Position numbers and translations under genes: made by a program. From Gammaproteobacteria bacterium (GTDB lineage Bacteria > Pseudomonadota > Gammaproteobacteria > Steroidobacterales > Steroidobacteraceae): a stretch of 21,918 nucleotides of DNA. How positions within the stretch are numbered: the first letter of the stretch is position 1; the number at the start of each line of letters is the position of its first letter. The notes under the pieces are model-generated. The model saw only the letters and a list, made by a program, of their open reading frames with translations. It searched no databases and had not been told where the DNA came from. Of this stretch, positions 1 to 8,667 are shown in pieces. The stretch lies in contig JASHSR010000463.1 in the NCBI GenBank assembly GCA_030038645.1, positions 1-21,918 of the forward strand, written 5' to 3'.

Positions 1-140
1 GCATCGCTCGATGCCTGCTGGCTCGACGCTGCGGCCGGCTTGGACGCCGGCGGCGACGTGGCGCCCTGCGCCGATGCGGCGAGCGGCGCCGCGAGCAGCC
101 AGCCCGAGGCCAGCAACCCCCACAGGAGCCGTTTGGCCAT
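1..140 (-). CDS. Small exported protein, N-terminal part only (partial)
   Basis: The reading frame starts with ATG at 140 and runs off the left edge, so only about 46 residues are visible. They form a clear Sec signal peptide: MAKR, then a hydrophobic stretch LLWGLLASGWLLAAPLAASA ending in an Ala-x-Ala-type cleavage site before Gln. An Ala/Pro/Ser/Gln-rich segment follows and may be a flexible linker. A strong ribosome site (GGGGGAGG) lies about 6 nt upstream of the ATG on the minus strand and supports this start. It is separated by 129 nt from the FAD oxidoreductase gene upstream and may or may not be co-transcribed. The mature domain lies outside the window, so no function can be given. Confidence 0.6.
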   Translation of the reverse strand, partial: MAKRLLWGLLASGWLLAAPLAASAQGATSPPASKPAAASSQQASSD

Positions 141-269
141 GCGTACCTCCCCCTAGCCGGCATGATACGCGATCCGGCTCCGAGCAGTCGAAGCGCAGGG
201 TCTGCCCGGCGCCGCGCGCCGCGGTCCCAAGTCCCGGGCGAGGGGCCACGAATATAGGCGTCTCGGCGG

Positions 270-1715
270 TCAGGCGCGCTCGGGATCGCGGATGAAGACG
301 CCTTGCTTGCGCAGCGCGGCCTGAACGTCTCGAACGCTCACGGCGCGCGGCTGGACCCCGACATTCGCGGCGACGGCGGCGGCCGCGCCCGCCGCTTGGC
401 CGGTGAGCCAGCACTGGGGAATCTCGCGCATGAAGCCGTGCGAGCTCGGGTCGCAGGAGATGTGGCGGCCGCAGGCGAGCAGGCCATCGAGACGCGCCGG
501 CACCAGCGCCTCGTAAGGCACCGAGATCACCGGGAACTTGGGTGAGACGGAGGGACTGACGCCGATCTCCCCGCCGAGCGGGATTCCCTCGGGCCACTGC
601 GCGCGGTGCACCTTGCCGACGCCCTTCAGGCGCCGGGTGTGCCGCACGCCGAGCTGGCTCGCGCTCTGAAGCATGTAGGCGCTCTCGAAGCCCGGCGCGT
701 GCCGCCGGAAGAACTCGCAGTGGCCGGCCATGAAGCGGCGGGAGCGGATCTCGATCTCGGTCATGTCGTCGACGTCGAGGGCGGACAATCCGGATTGGCG
801 AGGTCCGAGGAACAGCGCGATGTCGTTGCGCCACGAGACATACGGCGCCTGGAAGAAGCCGAGGCGCTCGCGGCCGAGGCGCATGAACTCGGCGAACTGC
901 TCCCGCTCGGTGGTTCGGAACTCGATCCATCGATTCATGTCGACGCCGCCCAGCACGAAGGCGGTGTTCAGGCTGTGATGAACGTCGCCCTCGTCGATGT
1001 CGCTCTCGTACTCCGCGCCGGCGCGCGCAAAGACATCGCCGTCACCCGTTGCATCGACCACCACCTTCGCACGCAGCGCCTGCCGGCCGGCCTTGCTCTC
1101 AAACAACACCGCGGTCACGCGCCCGTCCTCGACGATGGGCAGCGCGGCCCAGGCGTGCAGCACGAGGCGCACGCGCGCCTCGAGCAGCAACTCCTGCGTC
1201 GCGACCTTCAGCCGCTCGGGATCGATCGTCGGCGCCCAGGAGACGATCCCGTGAAAGGCCGAGGTGCGCGACGCCCAGTACGCGGCGAGCTGCGGATCGC
1301 GCGAGCCCCACTCTGCAGGCGCGGGGCCCGCCTTCGCCTCCGCGGGCAGGCGGTCGAGAATCTCCTCCGCGAAGCCGCGGATGACCTGGTGGCCGCTCCA
1401 GTCGGTCATGCGGTCGATCCAGATGACGAGGCCTCCGGTCGAGAGGCCGCCGAGATGGTTGTAGCGCTCGAGCAGGACCACGTCGGCGCCCGTCTTGGCG
1501 GCGGCATACGCGGCGGCGCTGCCGGAGGGACCGCCTCCGACGACGAGCACGTCGCACTGGTGATAGACGGGAACGTCGCGGGCGGCCTCGCGGATGAATC
1601 CGGCGCCGTTGCGCGGAGGCTGCGTGCGGCTCCGCGACTCAAACACGTCGGACGCCAGAAGGCGCTCGGTGGTCCGCTCGACGGTGCGGACGGTAGGCTT
1701 CGTGACCTCGGACAT
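270..1715 (-). CDS. FAD-dependent oxidoreductase (FAD_oxidored family)
   Basis: This 481-residue flavoprotein probably catalyses a two-electron oxidation of an unknown small molecule. A Rossmann FAD site sits at about residues 54-90: DVLVVGGGPSG with the glycine-rich GGGPSG at 60-65, then a strand ending in the ribose-binding Glu of LLERYNHLGG. A second typical block, VVDATGDGDVFARAGA, lies mid-protein. Near the C terminus are LLACGRHISCDP and a GQAAGAAAA helix, the family's usual closing FAD-contact region. No signal peptide is visible; the first 45 residues are polar and likely unstructured, so the enzyme should be cytoplasmic. It starts 19 nt after the stop of the Vgb-like gene and is probably co-transcribed with it. 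The possible ribosome site (GAGG) is rather far from the ATG. Family assignment is firm; the substrate is unknown. Confidence 0.88.
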   Translation of the reverse strand: MSEVTKPTVRTVERTTERLLASDVFESRSRTQPPRNGAGFIREAARDVPVYHQCDVLVVGGGPSGSAAAYAAAKTGADVVLLERYNHLGGLSTGGLVIWIDRMTDWSGHQVIRGFAEEILDRLPAEAKAGPAPAEWGSRDPQLAAYWASRTSAFHGIVSWAPTIDPERLKVATQELLLEARVRLVLHAWAALPIVEDGRVTAVLFESKAGRQALRAKVVVDATGDGDVFARAGAEYESDIDEGDVHHSLNTAFVLGGVDMNRWIEFRTTEREQFAEFMRLGRERLGFFQAPYVSWRNDIALFLGPRQSGLSALDVDDMTEIEIRSRRFMAGHCEFFRRHAPGFESAYMLQSASQLGVRHTRRLKGVGKVHRAQWPEGIPLGGEIGVSPSVSPKFPVISVPYEALVPARLDGLLACGRHISCDPSSHGFMREIPQCWLTGQAAGAAAAVAANVGVQPRAVSVRDVQAALRKQGVFIRDPERA

Positions 1716-1734
1716 GCGGCGGCGATCCTCTGCG

Positions 1735-2865
1735 CTACGGCGATCGAAACTCGAGATAGCTCATCGCGTTTCCCCTCGCGTCGGCGAACCAGAGCCGGTT
1801 GAGGAGCCGAGTCGGCGGCTCCCGGTCGCTGCCGGCGGATAGGCCTACCGCGAGCGCGCCGGCTCCGATCGGAAACTCGGTGATCGTCCCGTCCGGCATG
1901 ACGCGGCCGAGCTTGCTGCCGCGCGTGTACCAGAGGTTGCGGTCCGGTCCGACGGCGATGTTGATCGGCGAGGGCCCGGGCGCCGGCATCGCAAACTCGG
2001 TCACCGCGCCGCGCATCGTGATCCGGCCGACGCGATTGCCATTCGTCGCGAGGCCGTCCATGCCTCCGGAGAGCTCGACGAACCACATTGCGCCGTCCGC
2101 GCCGGCGGTGATGTCGCCGGGACCCGAGGCCGGCCGCGGCAGCGCGAACTCGGTCACCCGCCCCTCCGGCGTGATGCGGCCGATCTTGTCCGCGCGGTAT
2201 TCCGAGAACCAGATATTGCCGTCGGGTCCGGCCGCGAGCGCGCGCGGGCCGCTCCCCGCCGTGGGCAGCGGGAACTCGGTGATGACGCCGGCGGGCGTGA
2301 TTCGCCCGATCTTCCCCGCCGCGAACATGCCGAACCAAATGTTGCCGTCCGCGCCGAGCGCGATGGCGCGCGGCTCGCTCGCGGGTGTCGGGATGTCGAA
2401 CTCCTCGATCTTTCCATCCGGCGCGATGCGCCCGATGCGGTTGCCCGTGTGCTCCGAGAACCACATGGCGCCGTCGCTGCCTCGCGCGATGATGCGCGGC
2501 GAGCTTCGAGGATGCGGCAGCGCGAACTCGACGAGGCCGGTGCCGTCTGGATTCATTCGGCCGATACGGTCGCCGCTGCTCTCGGTGAACCATACCCGGC
2601 CGTCGGATGCGATCGCGACGGTGGTTGGGCCGCTGCGGGGGTGGGGCAACGGAAAGGAATGGACTCGGCCGTCGGCAATCAAGGGTGCATCGTGTGTCAT
2701 GAGCCATCGTTGCGGGGCGCCGCCAGCGGGCGCGGCGAGCGCGGGCGCGCCGGCCGCCAACGCGGTTGCCACCAGCGCGAAGAGTGCCGATGCACCACCA
2801 GCGGTCCCGGACGACAGTGTCCCCGCCGTGTCGAGCTGCCCTGCGAGGAGCCGCATGCTTCGCAT
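1735..2865 (-). CDS. Exported seven-bladed beta-propeller, virginiamycin B lyase (Vgb)-like
   Basis: The protein is 376 residues from the ATG at 2865. An in-frame GTG two codons upstream and an ATG three codons downstream are alternative starts. The N terminus carries a long hydrophobic Ala-rich stretch (about residues 26-48, ending ALAAPAGG) that looks like a signal peptide. The rest is seven propeller repeats of the form DGxxWF(T/S)E..G.(K/R)IGRI.P.G...EF.LP, with the blade Trp at about residues 92, 135, 177, 219, 261, 312 and 359. That blade count matches Vgb. However, the two loop positions that hold the catalytic His of Vgb (P-H-A/G-I in blades 6 and 7, recalled from the family) read P-I-N-I and A-V-G-L here. 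Antibiotic lyase activity is therefore unlikely; a binding or sensing role is more plausible. It is the first gene of a unit with the FAD oxidoreductase. Confidence 0.82.
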   Translation of the reverse strand: MRSMRLLAGQLDTAGTLSSGTAGGASALFALVATALAAGAPALAAPAGGAPQRWLMTHDAPLIADGRVHSFPLPHPRSGPTTVAIASDGRVWFTESSGDRIGRMNPDGTGLVEFALPHPRSSPRIIARGSDGAMWFSEHTGNRIGRIAPDGKIEEFDIPTPASEPRAIALGADGNIWFGMFAAGKIGRITPAGVITEFPLPTAGSGPRALAAGPDGNIWFSEYRADKIGRITPEGRVTEFALPRPASGPGDITAGADGAMWFVELSGGMDGLATNGNRVGRITMRGAVTEFAMPAPGPSPINIAVGPDRNLWYTRGSKLGRVMPDGTITEFPIGAGALAVGLSAGSDREPPTRLLNRLWFADARGNAMSYLEFRSP

Positions 2866-3274
2866 CTTCACTCTTTGCCGTCGACCGATCTCGCGAGCCG
2901 CTGGCGCGACCCGGCTATTACGCGGGGAACCCGAGCGGCGCGTCAACGGCCTCCCTCCGCGAGGTAGCGGCGCGCGCTTTCTCGCTCCCCCGAATAAACA
3001 CTGCTTCCGCGTGGTCAATCCGTCGCCAGGCTTGCGTGGCGCCCGATTGGACGGAGTCGCGAGGGCCTTACATAACCGTATGATTGTACAGCGGTATCTC
3101 CTCGGGAAAGGACCCCGGCGGCGCACCTGAGCCACCGGAGCGGCGAGCCGTCCGCGCTGGTGTGTTGCACTGCAAAATCGGGAGCTGGTCTTGACATTGC
3201 TGCAGAAGCGTCGCGATTACCGGTATGCTTCGGACGACCCGATTGGATCGGCAAAAGGGGGAGGCAGCTCGAGC
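2866..3274. other. Divergent intergenic region, 409 nt
   Basis: This region separates the minus-strand Vgb-like gene from the plus-strand DUF1592 cassette, so it should hold both promoters. Reading frames cross it in several phases, but none has family-like sequence, a ribosome site or a convincing start. Two stretches are less GC-rich than their surroundings: about 3066-3095 (around CATAACCGTATGATTGTACA) and about 3165-3235. The second contains the sigma-54-like element listed separately. The ribosome site for the cassette (GGGGGAGG) lies at its right end, about 10 nt before the ATG at 3275. I see no clear hairpin terminator or riboswitch. Confidence 0.5.
3185..3201 (+). promoter_or_regulatory. 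Possible sigma-54-type -24/-12 promoter of the DUF1592 cassette
   Basis: The sequence CTGGTCTTGACATTGCT has the -24 GG (3187-3188) and -12 GC (3199-3200) with exactly 10 nt between them, plus the CTGG and TTGCT contexts of the sigma-54 consensus. The CACG block after GG is not conserved. It lies 73 nt upstream of the start codon chosen for the DUF1592 gene. The same bases contain a perfect TTGACA (3191-3196), but no good -10 box follows at 16-18 nt. With about 10 of 14 specified positions matching, chance occurrence is quite possible. Confidence 0.2.
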
Positions 3275-5746
3275 ATGGTACGCCACTGCGGCCTTCACAT
3301 CGGCGCTCTCGTTATGTGCGCGCTGCTCGCCGCAGGCGCCCCGCAGGTTTGGGGTGCCCCCAAGGGTGCCGCCCACACCGAGTGGAGCGCGATTCAGCAG
3401 TACTGTACCGGCTGCCACAATTCGACGGACTGGGCCGGCGGCGTCGCCTTCGACATCATGACGGCGAAGCAGATTCCCGCCAACGCGAAGGTCTGGGAAA
3501 ACGCAATCGTCAAGCTCGATGGCGGGTTCATGCCGCCACCCGGGAAGAAGCGGCCCGACGCCAACACCGTGAAGGGCCTCATCTCCTGGCTCGAGCGCAC
3601 GCTCGATACGGCGGAAGTCGCTCCGTACGCAGGCCGTGTTCCACTCAGCCGCCTCAATCGGCGCGAGTACGGCAACGCCGTGCGCGATCTCCTCGGCCTC
3701 GACGTCGATGTCTCCAATCTGCTGCCTTCCGATGAGGTGAGGGACGGCTTCGACAACAACGCCAAGGTTCTGCAGGTCACGCCCTCCTTCCTCGACCAGT
3801 ACATCTCGGCCGCGCGCACCGTTGCGAATCTCGCAGTGGGCAACCGCAGCGCTCCGGCGGTGACGACCGTTTACGGCAACGTGGCGGACATGGTCATCTC
3901 GCTGCCGCCGCGCGGCACGCCCGGTGAGGGCGCGCAGGAGCGCTACGAGGACGGCATGCCGTTCGGCACGCGCGGCGGCATCAGCTTCCTGCACACGTTC
4001 CCGGCGGACGGGGAGTACGAGCTCACGATCGGCGACATGGCGCTCGGCCGCAACGTGCCGAGGATGGAGTACCGGAACACGGTCATCGCGCTGCTCGACG
4101 GGAAGGAGTTCTACCGGACCGACGTCGGCGGCGACGCGGACGATAAGGCGATCGATCAGAAGCAGCAGGCGGCAGTCGACGCCATCAACAACCGGCTGAG
4201 GAATATCCCCTTCCATGCGACGGCGGGACAGCACCGCATCGCGGTGACGTTCGTGCAGCGCAGCCTCGCGGAGAGCGACAGCCGTGTCCAGTCGCTGACG
4301 GTCGACGGCGGAAACGATGACGTGCAGCAGGTCCATGCGCTCGCGATTCGCGGGCCGCTCAAAGTGACGGGGATGAGCGAGTCGGCCGCGCGCGCGAAGA
4401 TATTCATCTGCTACCCCAAGCAGCCCCAGGATGAGGAGCCCTGTGCGCGCAAGATCATCTCGACGCTCGCGCGCCGCGCCTTCCGCCGCCCGGTGACGGA
4501 GGAGGACCTGCATCCTCTGATGGCGTTCTACGCGGCCGGGCACCGCGAGTCGGGGTTCGAGGGGGGCATCCGCGATGCGGTGAGCGCGATTCTCGCGAGC
4601 CCGTTCTTCCTCTACCGCGTCGAGGACGCGGGCGCGCCCGGCACGACCGAGACGGTGAGCGACGTGGAGCTCGCCTCGCGCCTGTCGTTCTTCCTCTGGA
4701 GCAGCCTGCCCGATGATGAGCTGCTCGATCTCGCCGTGCGCAACCAGCTGAGCAAGCCCGACGTGCTCGCGCGGGAGGTCCGCCGCATGCTCGCGGATCC
4801 CAGGGCCAAATCCCTGGTCACCGGCTTCGCCTTCGAGTGGCTCAACGTTCCCGAGCTCGATGAGATCGTCCCCGACCGCCGGCTCTTCCCCGAGGCGAGC
4901 GGGATCCTCGACCCGCGGCCGCTCTACCGCAAGGAGCTCGAGCTCTTCATCGACAGCGTGCTGCGCAGCGACCAGCCGGTCACCGCGCTGCTCACCGCCA
5001 ACTACACCTACCTCAACGAGCCGCTCGCGATGCTCTACGGCATCCGGGACGTGAAGGGCGGTGAGTTCCGGCGCGTGGTGCTCCAGGACTCCGACCGCGA
5101 CGGCCTGCTCGGCAAGGGCGCGGTCCTGATGCTCTCGTCCAACCCGGACCGCACCTCGCCCGTGCGGCGCGGCGCCTGGATTCTCGAGAAGCTCTTCGGC
5201 TCGCCGCCGCCCACACCGCCGCCGAACGTGGCCAAGCTCCCGGACGCCGTGCGCGGCAAGCCCGCGACGATGCGCGAGAGGATGGCGATCCACAGCGTCA
5301 ATCCGACGTGCCACTCCTGCCACGGGGTGATCGATCCGCTCGGCTTCGCGCTCGAGAATTTCAACGCGATCGGACAGTACAGCGCGATCGATCCGGCGAC
5401 GCACAAGGTGCTCGACACCTCCGGAACGCTTCCCGACGGCACCCACATCTCCGGGCCCGACGATCTGCGGCGCGCGATCGCGGCGCATCCCGAAGTGTTC
5501 ATGGAGACGTTCACCGGGGAGCTGTTGAGCTACGCGCTCGGCCGCGCCCTCGACTACCGCGACATGCCGACCGTGCGGCACATCGTGCGGGCCGCCGCGC
5601 AGGACCATTACCGATTTGCCGACATCGTCCTGCAGATCGTCGCGAGCGACGAGTTCCGCAGGCGCGATTCGGCGAGCCCTGTCCCCGCACCGACGCTGAA
5701 GACGGCGTCGCTCGTCAAGACCTCGCTCCGCAAGGGAGGCAGCTAG
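3275..5746 (+). CDS. Exported DUF1592/DUF1588 protein with cytochrome-c-like motif
   Basis: This is a large extracytoplasmic protein of unknown biochemistry, 823 residues from the ATG at 3275. That start is preferred over upstream starts because it follows a GGGGGAGG ribosome site and begins a signal peptide (about residues 1-27, ending VWG-APKG). Domain order: a cytochrome-c-like segment with C-T-G-C-H at 44-48 and a possible axial Met in GGFMPPPG (PSD-type); DUF1587 (about 120-185, PLSRLNRREYGNAVRDLLGL); a jelly-roll-like insert (about 200-370); DUF1595 (about 390-450, RRAFRRPVTEEDL); DUF1592 (about 465-590, ELASRLSFFLWSSLPDDEL); DUF1588 (about 600-700); and DUF1585 at the C terminus. A second C-x-x-C-H (679-683) lies in the DUF1588 motif NPTCHSCHGVIDPLGFALE. 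It is the first gene of the cassette, with 2 nt before the DUF1552 gene, its usual partner. A redox role is inferred from the CxxCH motifs only. Confidence 0.9.
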   Translation: MVRHCGLHIGALVMCALLAAGAPQVWGAPKGAAHTEWSAIQQYCTGCHNSTDWAGGVAFDIMTAKQIPANAKVWENAIVKLDGGFMPPPGKKRPDANTVKGLISWLERTLDTAEVAPYAGRVPLSRLNRREYGNAVRDLLGLDVDVSNLLPSDEVRDGFDNNAKVLQVTPSFLDQYISAARTVANLAVGNRSAPAVTTVYGNVADMVISLPPRGTPGEGAQERYEDGMPFGTRGGISFLHTFPADGEYELTIGDMALGRNVPRMEYRNTVIALLDGKEFYRTDVGGDADDKAIDQKQQAAVDAINNRLRNIPFHATAGQHRIAVTFVQRSLAESDSRVQSLTVDGGNDDVQQVHALAIRGPLKVTGMSESAARAKIFICYPKQPQDEEPCARKIISTLARRAFRRPVTEEDLHPLMAFYAAGHRESGFEGGIRDAVSAILASPFFLYRVEDAGAPGTTETVSDVELASRLSFFLWSSLPDDELLDLAVRNQLSKPDVLAREVRRMLADPRAKSLVTGFAFEWLNVPELDEIVPDRRLFPEASGILDPRPLYRKELELFIDSVLRSDQPVTALLTANYTYLNEPLAMLYGIRDVKGGEFRRVVLQDSDRDGLLGKGAVLMLSSNPDRTSPVRRGAWILEKLFGSPPPTPPPNVAKLPDAVRGKPATMRERMAIHSVNPTCHSCHGVIDPLGFALENFNAIGQYSAIDPATHKVLDTSGTLPDGTHISGPDDLRRAIAAHPEVFMETFTGELLSYALGRALDYRDMPTVRHIVRAAAQDHYRFADIVLQIVASDEFRRRDSASPVPAPTLKTASLVKTSLRKGGS

Positions 5747-5748
5747 TC

Positions 5749-7038
5749 ATGTCCACGTTCATCACCAAGAAGCATCTTTCCCGGCGAACCGTCCTGCGCG
5801 GCGCCGGCTGCGCCGTCGCGCTGCCGCTGCTCGATGCCATGATTCCGGCGGGGACGGCGCTCGCGAAGACCGCCGCGGCGGTGAAGCCGCGCCTCGGTTT
5901 CGTCTACTTTCCGCACGGCGCGGTGGAGCAGTACTGGACGCCGAAGGGGACCGGCGCCAATTTCGAATTCAGCCCGATCTTGAAGCCTCTCGAGCCGCTC
6001 CGCGAGTACGTGACGGTGGTGACCGGGCTGCGCAACAAGGGCGGGGAGAGCTCCGACCCGCACGGCATCATCGAGGAGACCTGGCTCTCATGCGTGCATC
6101 CGCAGGACCGCAACATGAAGACGGGCGCGGGCATCACGGCGGATCAAATGGCCGCGCGCGTCATCGGTGAGGACACGCCGCTGCCGTCGCTCGAGATCTG
6201 CGGCGAGCCGGGCGGCTACAGCTCGCTCTCCTACCGCACGCCCGAAGAGCAGCTGCCCATGGAGATCAACCCGCGCAAGGTCTTCTTCGAGATGTTCGGG
6301 GAGGGCGACACGGCCGCCGAGCGGCACCAGATCCTCGTGCAGACGGGAAGCCTCCTCGACTATGCGCAGGACAGCACCGCGAGCTTGAAGCGCAGGCTCG
6401 ACGCAAGCGATCGCGCGAGCTTGAGCGATTATCTCGACTCGGTGCGCGAGGCGGAGCGCCGCGTCCAGAAGCTCGAAGCGAGCGCGGCGTCGCTCAAGAG
6501 CCTGCCGAACGCGCCGCTCGGCGCGCCGGATGACTTCACCGAGCTGCTCGATGTGCAGTTCGAGATGATGGCGCTCGCGTGGCAGACGAATCAAACGCAC
6601 ATCGTCACCTTCAAGCTCGCCAAGGAGGCGACCATGCGCACCTATCCGCAGGTGCAGGTGAGCGATGCGTTCCATCCGCTCTCCCATCACGGCGGGGACC
6701 CGGCGAAGTACGCGAAGCTGGTGCGCATCCAGGCCTATCACACCGCGCGCATGGCGAAGTTCGCGCAGCGCCTGAAGGGCATCAAGGAGGGTGACGGCAA
6801 CCTGCTCGATCACTCGCTCGTTCTGTTCGGGAGCAACATGGCGAACAGCGACCTGCACAACAACAATCCGCTGCCGCAGGCGCTCATCGGGAAGGCTTGC
6901 GGCAAGGTGAAGGGCGGACAGCATTTGCACTATCCGGCGGACACCCCGCACTCGAGCCTGCTGGTCACCGTGCTGCAGCGGGTCGGTGTGCCGATCGAGA
7001 AGATCGCCGACAGCAAAGGCGTCTTCGCGGAGGTGTGA
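5749..7038 (+). CDS. Tat-exported DUF1552 protein
   Basis: The protein is 429 residues from the ATG at 5749, which overlaps nothing and lies 2 nt after the upstream stop; GGGAGGC about 9 nt before it serves as ribosome site. The N terminus has a Tat signal: SRRTVLRGAG at residues 11-20, then a hydrophobic segment through AVALPLLDAMIPAGTALA. The mature part opens with PRLGFVYFPHGAVEQYWTP, typical of DUF1552, and continues with conserved blocks such as TVVTGLRNKG, DPHGIIEETW, QTHIVTFKLAKE, FHPLSHHG and DHSLVLFGSNMANSDLH. The overall look, ending with a block like those of sulfatase/DUF1501-type proteins, suggests an alkaline-phosphatase-like fold, but the catalytic chemistry is not established. 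DUF1552 and DUF1592 genes are commonly adjacent, so the two products probably act together in the periplasm or at the surface. Confidence 0.9.
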   Translation: MSTFITKKHLSRRTVLRGAGCAVALPLLDAMIPAGTALAKTAAAVKPRLGFVYFPHGAVEQYWTPKGTGANFEFSPILKPLEPLREYVTVVTGLRNKGGESSDPHGIIEETWLSCVHPQDRNMKTGAGITADQMAARVIGEDTPLPSLEICGEPGGYSSLSYRTPEEQLPMEINPRKVFFEMFGEGDTAAERHQILVQTGSLLDYAQDSTASLKRRLDASDRASLSDYLDSVREAERRVQKLEASAASLKSLPNAPLGAPDDFTELLDVQFEMMALAWQTNQTHIVTFKLAKEATMRTYPQVQVSDAFHPLSHHGGDPAKYAKLVRIQAYHTARMAKFAQRLKGIKEGDGNLLDHSLVLFGSNMANSDLHNNNPLPQALIGKACGKVKGGQHLHYPADTPHSSLLVTVLQRVGVPIEKIADSKGVFAEV

Positions 7039-7040
7039 AT

Positions 7041-8660
7041 ATGCTGCGCGGGCGGAGCATCGCCGCGAAGGGGGCGGCGCCCGCAGCGGTGGAGCGCTCG
7101 ACGGGCGGGCGCTCGATGGCGGGGCTGCCGGCGACCGCGTGGGCCGCCGCGCTGCTCGCGGCCGGGCTGCTCGGTGTGTCCGGCTGCGCGACCGTCTCCC
7201 ACCGGACCGCGCAGAATCCAGCGGTCGAGCATCGCGGACCGGATGGCAGCACACCGCTGCAGTGGGCGGTGTACAAAGGGGACGTGGCTCAGGTGAGGCG
7301 CCTGCTGCGCGCCGGAGCGGACCCCAACGAGCCGAACGACTACGGCGCCACCCCGATGAGCCTCGCGGCCGTGACGGGCAATGCGCCGATCATCAAGCTC
7401 CTGCTCGCGGCCGGCGCCAGTCCCGAGTCGCCGAACACCGATGGGCAGTCCGCGCTGATGCTCGTGGCGCGCACGGGCAACCTCGAGGCCGCGAAGCTCC
7501 TTCTGCGCCACGGCGCGAACGTCAACGCCCGCGAGTCGTGGCGCGGGCAGACGGCGCTCATGTGGGCTGCCGCGCGCCAGAAGCCGAAGATGATGGAGCT
7601 GCTGATCGCCCACGGCGCCGACATCAACGCCCGCTCCGCGATCTACGGCTACGTGCGCCACATCACCGCCGAGGGCCGCGCCAAGAGCGAGGACACCGGC
7701 GGGCTCACCCCGCTCATCTTCGCCGCGCGCGAGGACTGCCTCGCGTGCGTGAACGTGCTGATTGCGCACCACGCGGACATCAACCTCGCCGATCCGGATG
7801 GGTTCGCGCCCGTGACGATCGCGATCCTGAACGCGAACTGGGACGTGGCGAAGCGCCTGATCCTCGCCGGCTGCGACGTGAACGAGTGGGACATCTACGG
7901 GCAGGGACCTCTTTACGCGGCGGTCGATAAGGGAAACGTCCCCGGCAGCCGCAGCTCGATCGATCCACCGAACCAGGCGACGGAGCACGAGATCATCCAT
8001 CTGCTCCTCGAGCGTGGGGCGAATCCGAACATGCAGTTGTTCTTCCGACCGAAGAGCGTCGGCTTCGGGGGATTCGGGGCGCAGCGTGGCACGACACCGC
8101 TGATCCGCGCGGCCGCGAGTGGCGACGTTGCGGTGGTCAGGATGCTCCTCGCGTACGGCGCGGACATTCATCTGTTCCAAGCGGATCACGAGACGCCGAT
8201 GATGGCCGCCGTGAGCCCGCAGGGTGGGCTCTTCGGTGGCGGCGGCGGCCCTGGCGCGGAGAGGCGGGCCATCGCCGTCTTGAAAGTCCTGTATGCGGCG
8301 GGCGCGGGCTCGGACGTGAATGTCTTGGCGCTGCGGAACGCGCTCGAGCGCACGCGCGGCGGCACGGCGCTGCACTACGCGACGCGCGCCCGCTACAAGC
8401 GGGCCATCGCGTTGCTGATCTCCTACGGCGCGAACGTCAACGCGAAGGACCTGGACGGCCTCACGGCGCTCGACTACGCGATGGGCCGAGGTTACGTTCC
8501 GTTTCTGCAGACGAAGCACCCGCCGGAGCGGGACCTCGTCACGCTGCTGAAGAGCCGGGGCGCGACGGTCCAGCTCGCGAAGACGCCCTACTGGCCGCCG
8601 CAGGGGCCGCCCCTCGGTTACACGGTGTACTCGCCCATCATCTGGCCGCTCGGACCCTGA
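7041..8660 (+). CDS. Ankyrin-repeat lipoprotein
   Basis: The protein is 539 residues from the ATG at 7041, only 2 nt after the DUF1552 stop. An internal ATG at 7116 gives a more standard lipoprotein signal (MAGLPATAWAAALLAAGLL-GVSGC) and may be the true start, for 514 residues. The lipobox VSGC predicts a lipid-anchored protein facing the periplasm or cell surface. The rest is about 11 ankyrin repeats with the usual G-TPL--A---G----V--LL--GAD-N pattern. Several are interrupted by insertions: one after repeat 4 (YGYVRHITAEGRAKSEDT), one in repeat 7 (PGSRSSIDPPNQATEHE) and one Gly-rich loop in repeat 9 (GGLFGGGGGPGAERR). Ankyrin repeats bind proteins, so this is likely the scaffold of the cassette, holding the DUF1592/DUF1552 or MBL proteins at the membrane. 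That role is inference. Confidence 0.9.
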   Translation: MLRGRSIAAKGAAPAAVERSTGGRSMAGLPATAWAAALLAAGLLGVSGCATVSHRTAQNPAVEHRGPDGSTPLQWAVYKGDVAQVRRLLRAGADPNEPNDYGATPMSLAAVTGNAPIIKLLLAAGASPESPNTDGQSALMLVARTGNLEAAKLLLRHGANVNARESWRGQTALMWAAARQKPKMMELLIAHGADINARSAIYGYVRHITAEGRAKSEDTGGLTPLIFAAREDCLACVNVLIAHHADINLADPDGFAPVTIAILNANWDVAKRLILAGCDVNEWDIYGQGPLYAAVDKGNVPGSRSSIDPPNQATEHEIIHLLLERGANPNMQLFFRPKSVGFGGFGAQRGTTPLIRAAASGDVAVVRMLLAYGADIHLFQADHETPMMAAVSPQGGLFGGGGGPGAERRAIAVLKVLYAAGAGSDVNVLALRNALERTRGGTALHYATRARYKRAIALLISYGANVNAKDLDGLTALDYAMGRGYVPFLQTKHPPERDLVTLLKSRGATVQLAKTPYWPPQGPPLGYTVYSPIIWPLGP

Positions 8661-8667
8661 GAGAGAC

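Noticed and set aside
2866..3135. N-terminal extension of the Vgb-like protein by 90 residues
   Set aside because: The extension is basic and unstructured-looking, lies upstream of the signal peptide, and would put an export signal inside the protein.
3191..3229. TTGACA with TATGCT as a sigma-70 promoter
   Set aside because: The spacing between the two boxes is 27 nt, far over the usual 16-18, and no better -10 box is found at the right distance.
3068..5608. 846-codon minus-strand frame opposite the DUF1592 gene
   Set aside because: It is Arg/Val/His/Glu-rich with no family motifs and lies antisense to a gene with clear domains and signal peptide; it is a typical GC-rich shadow frame.
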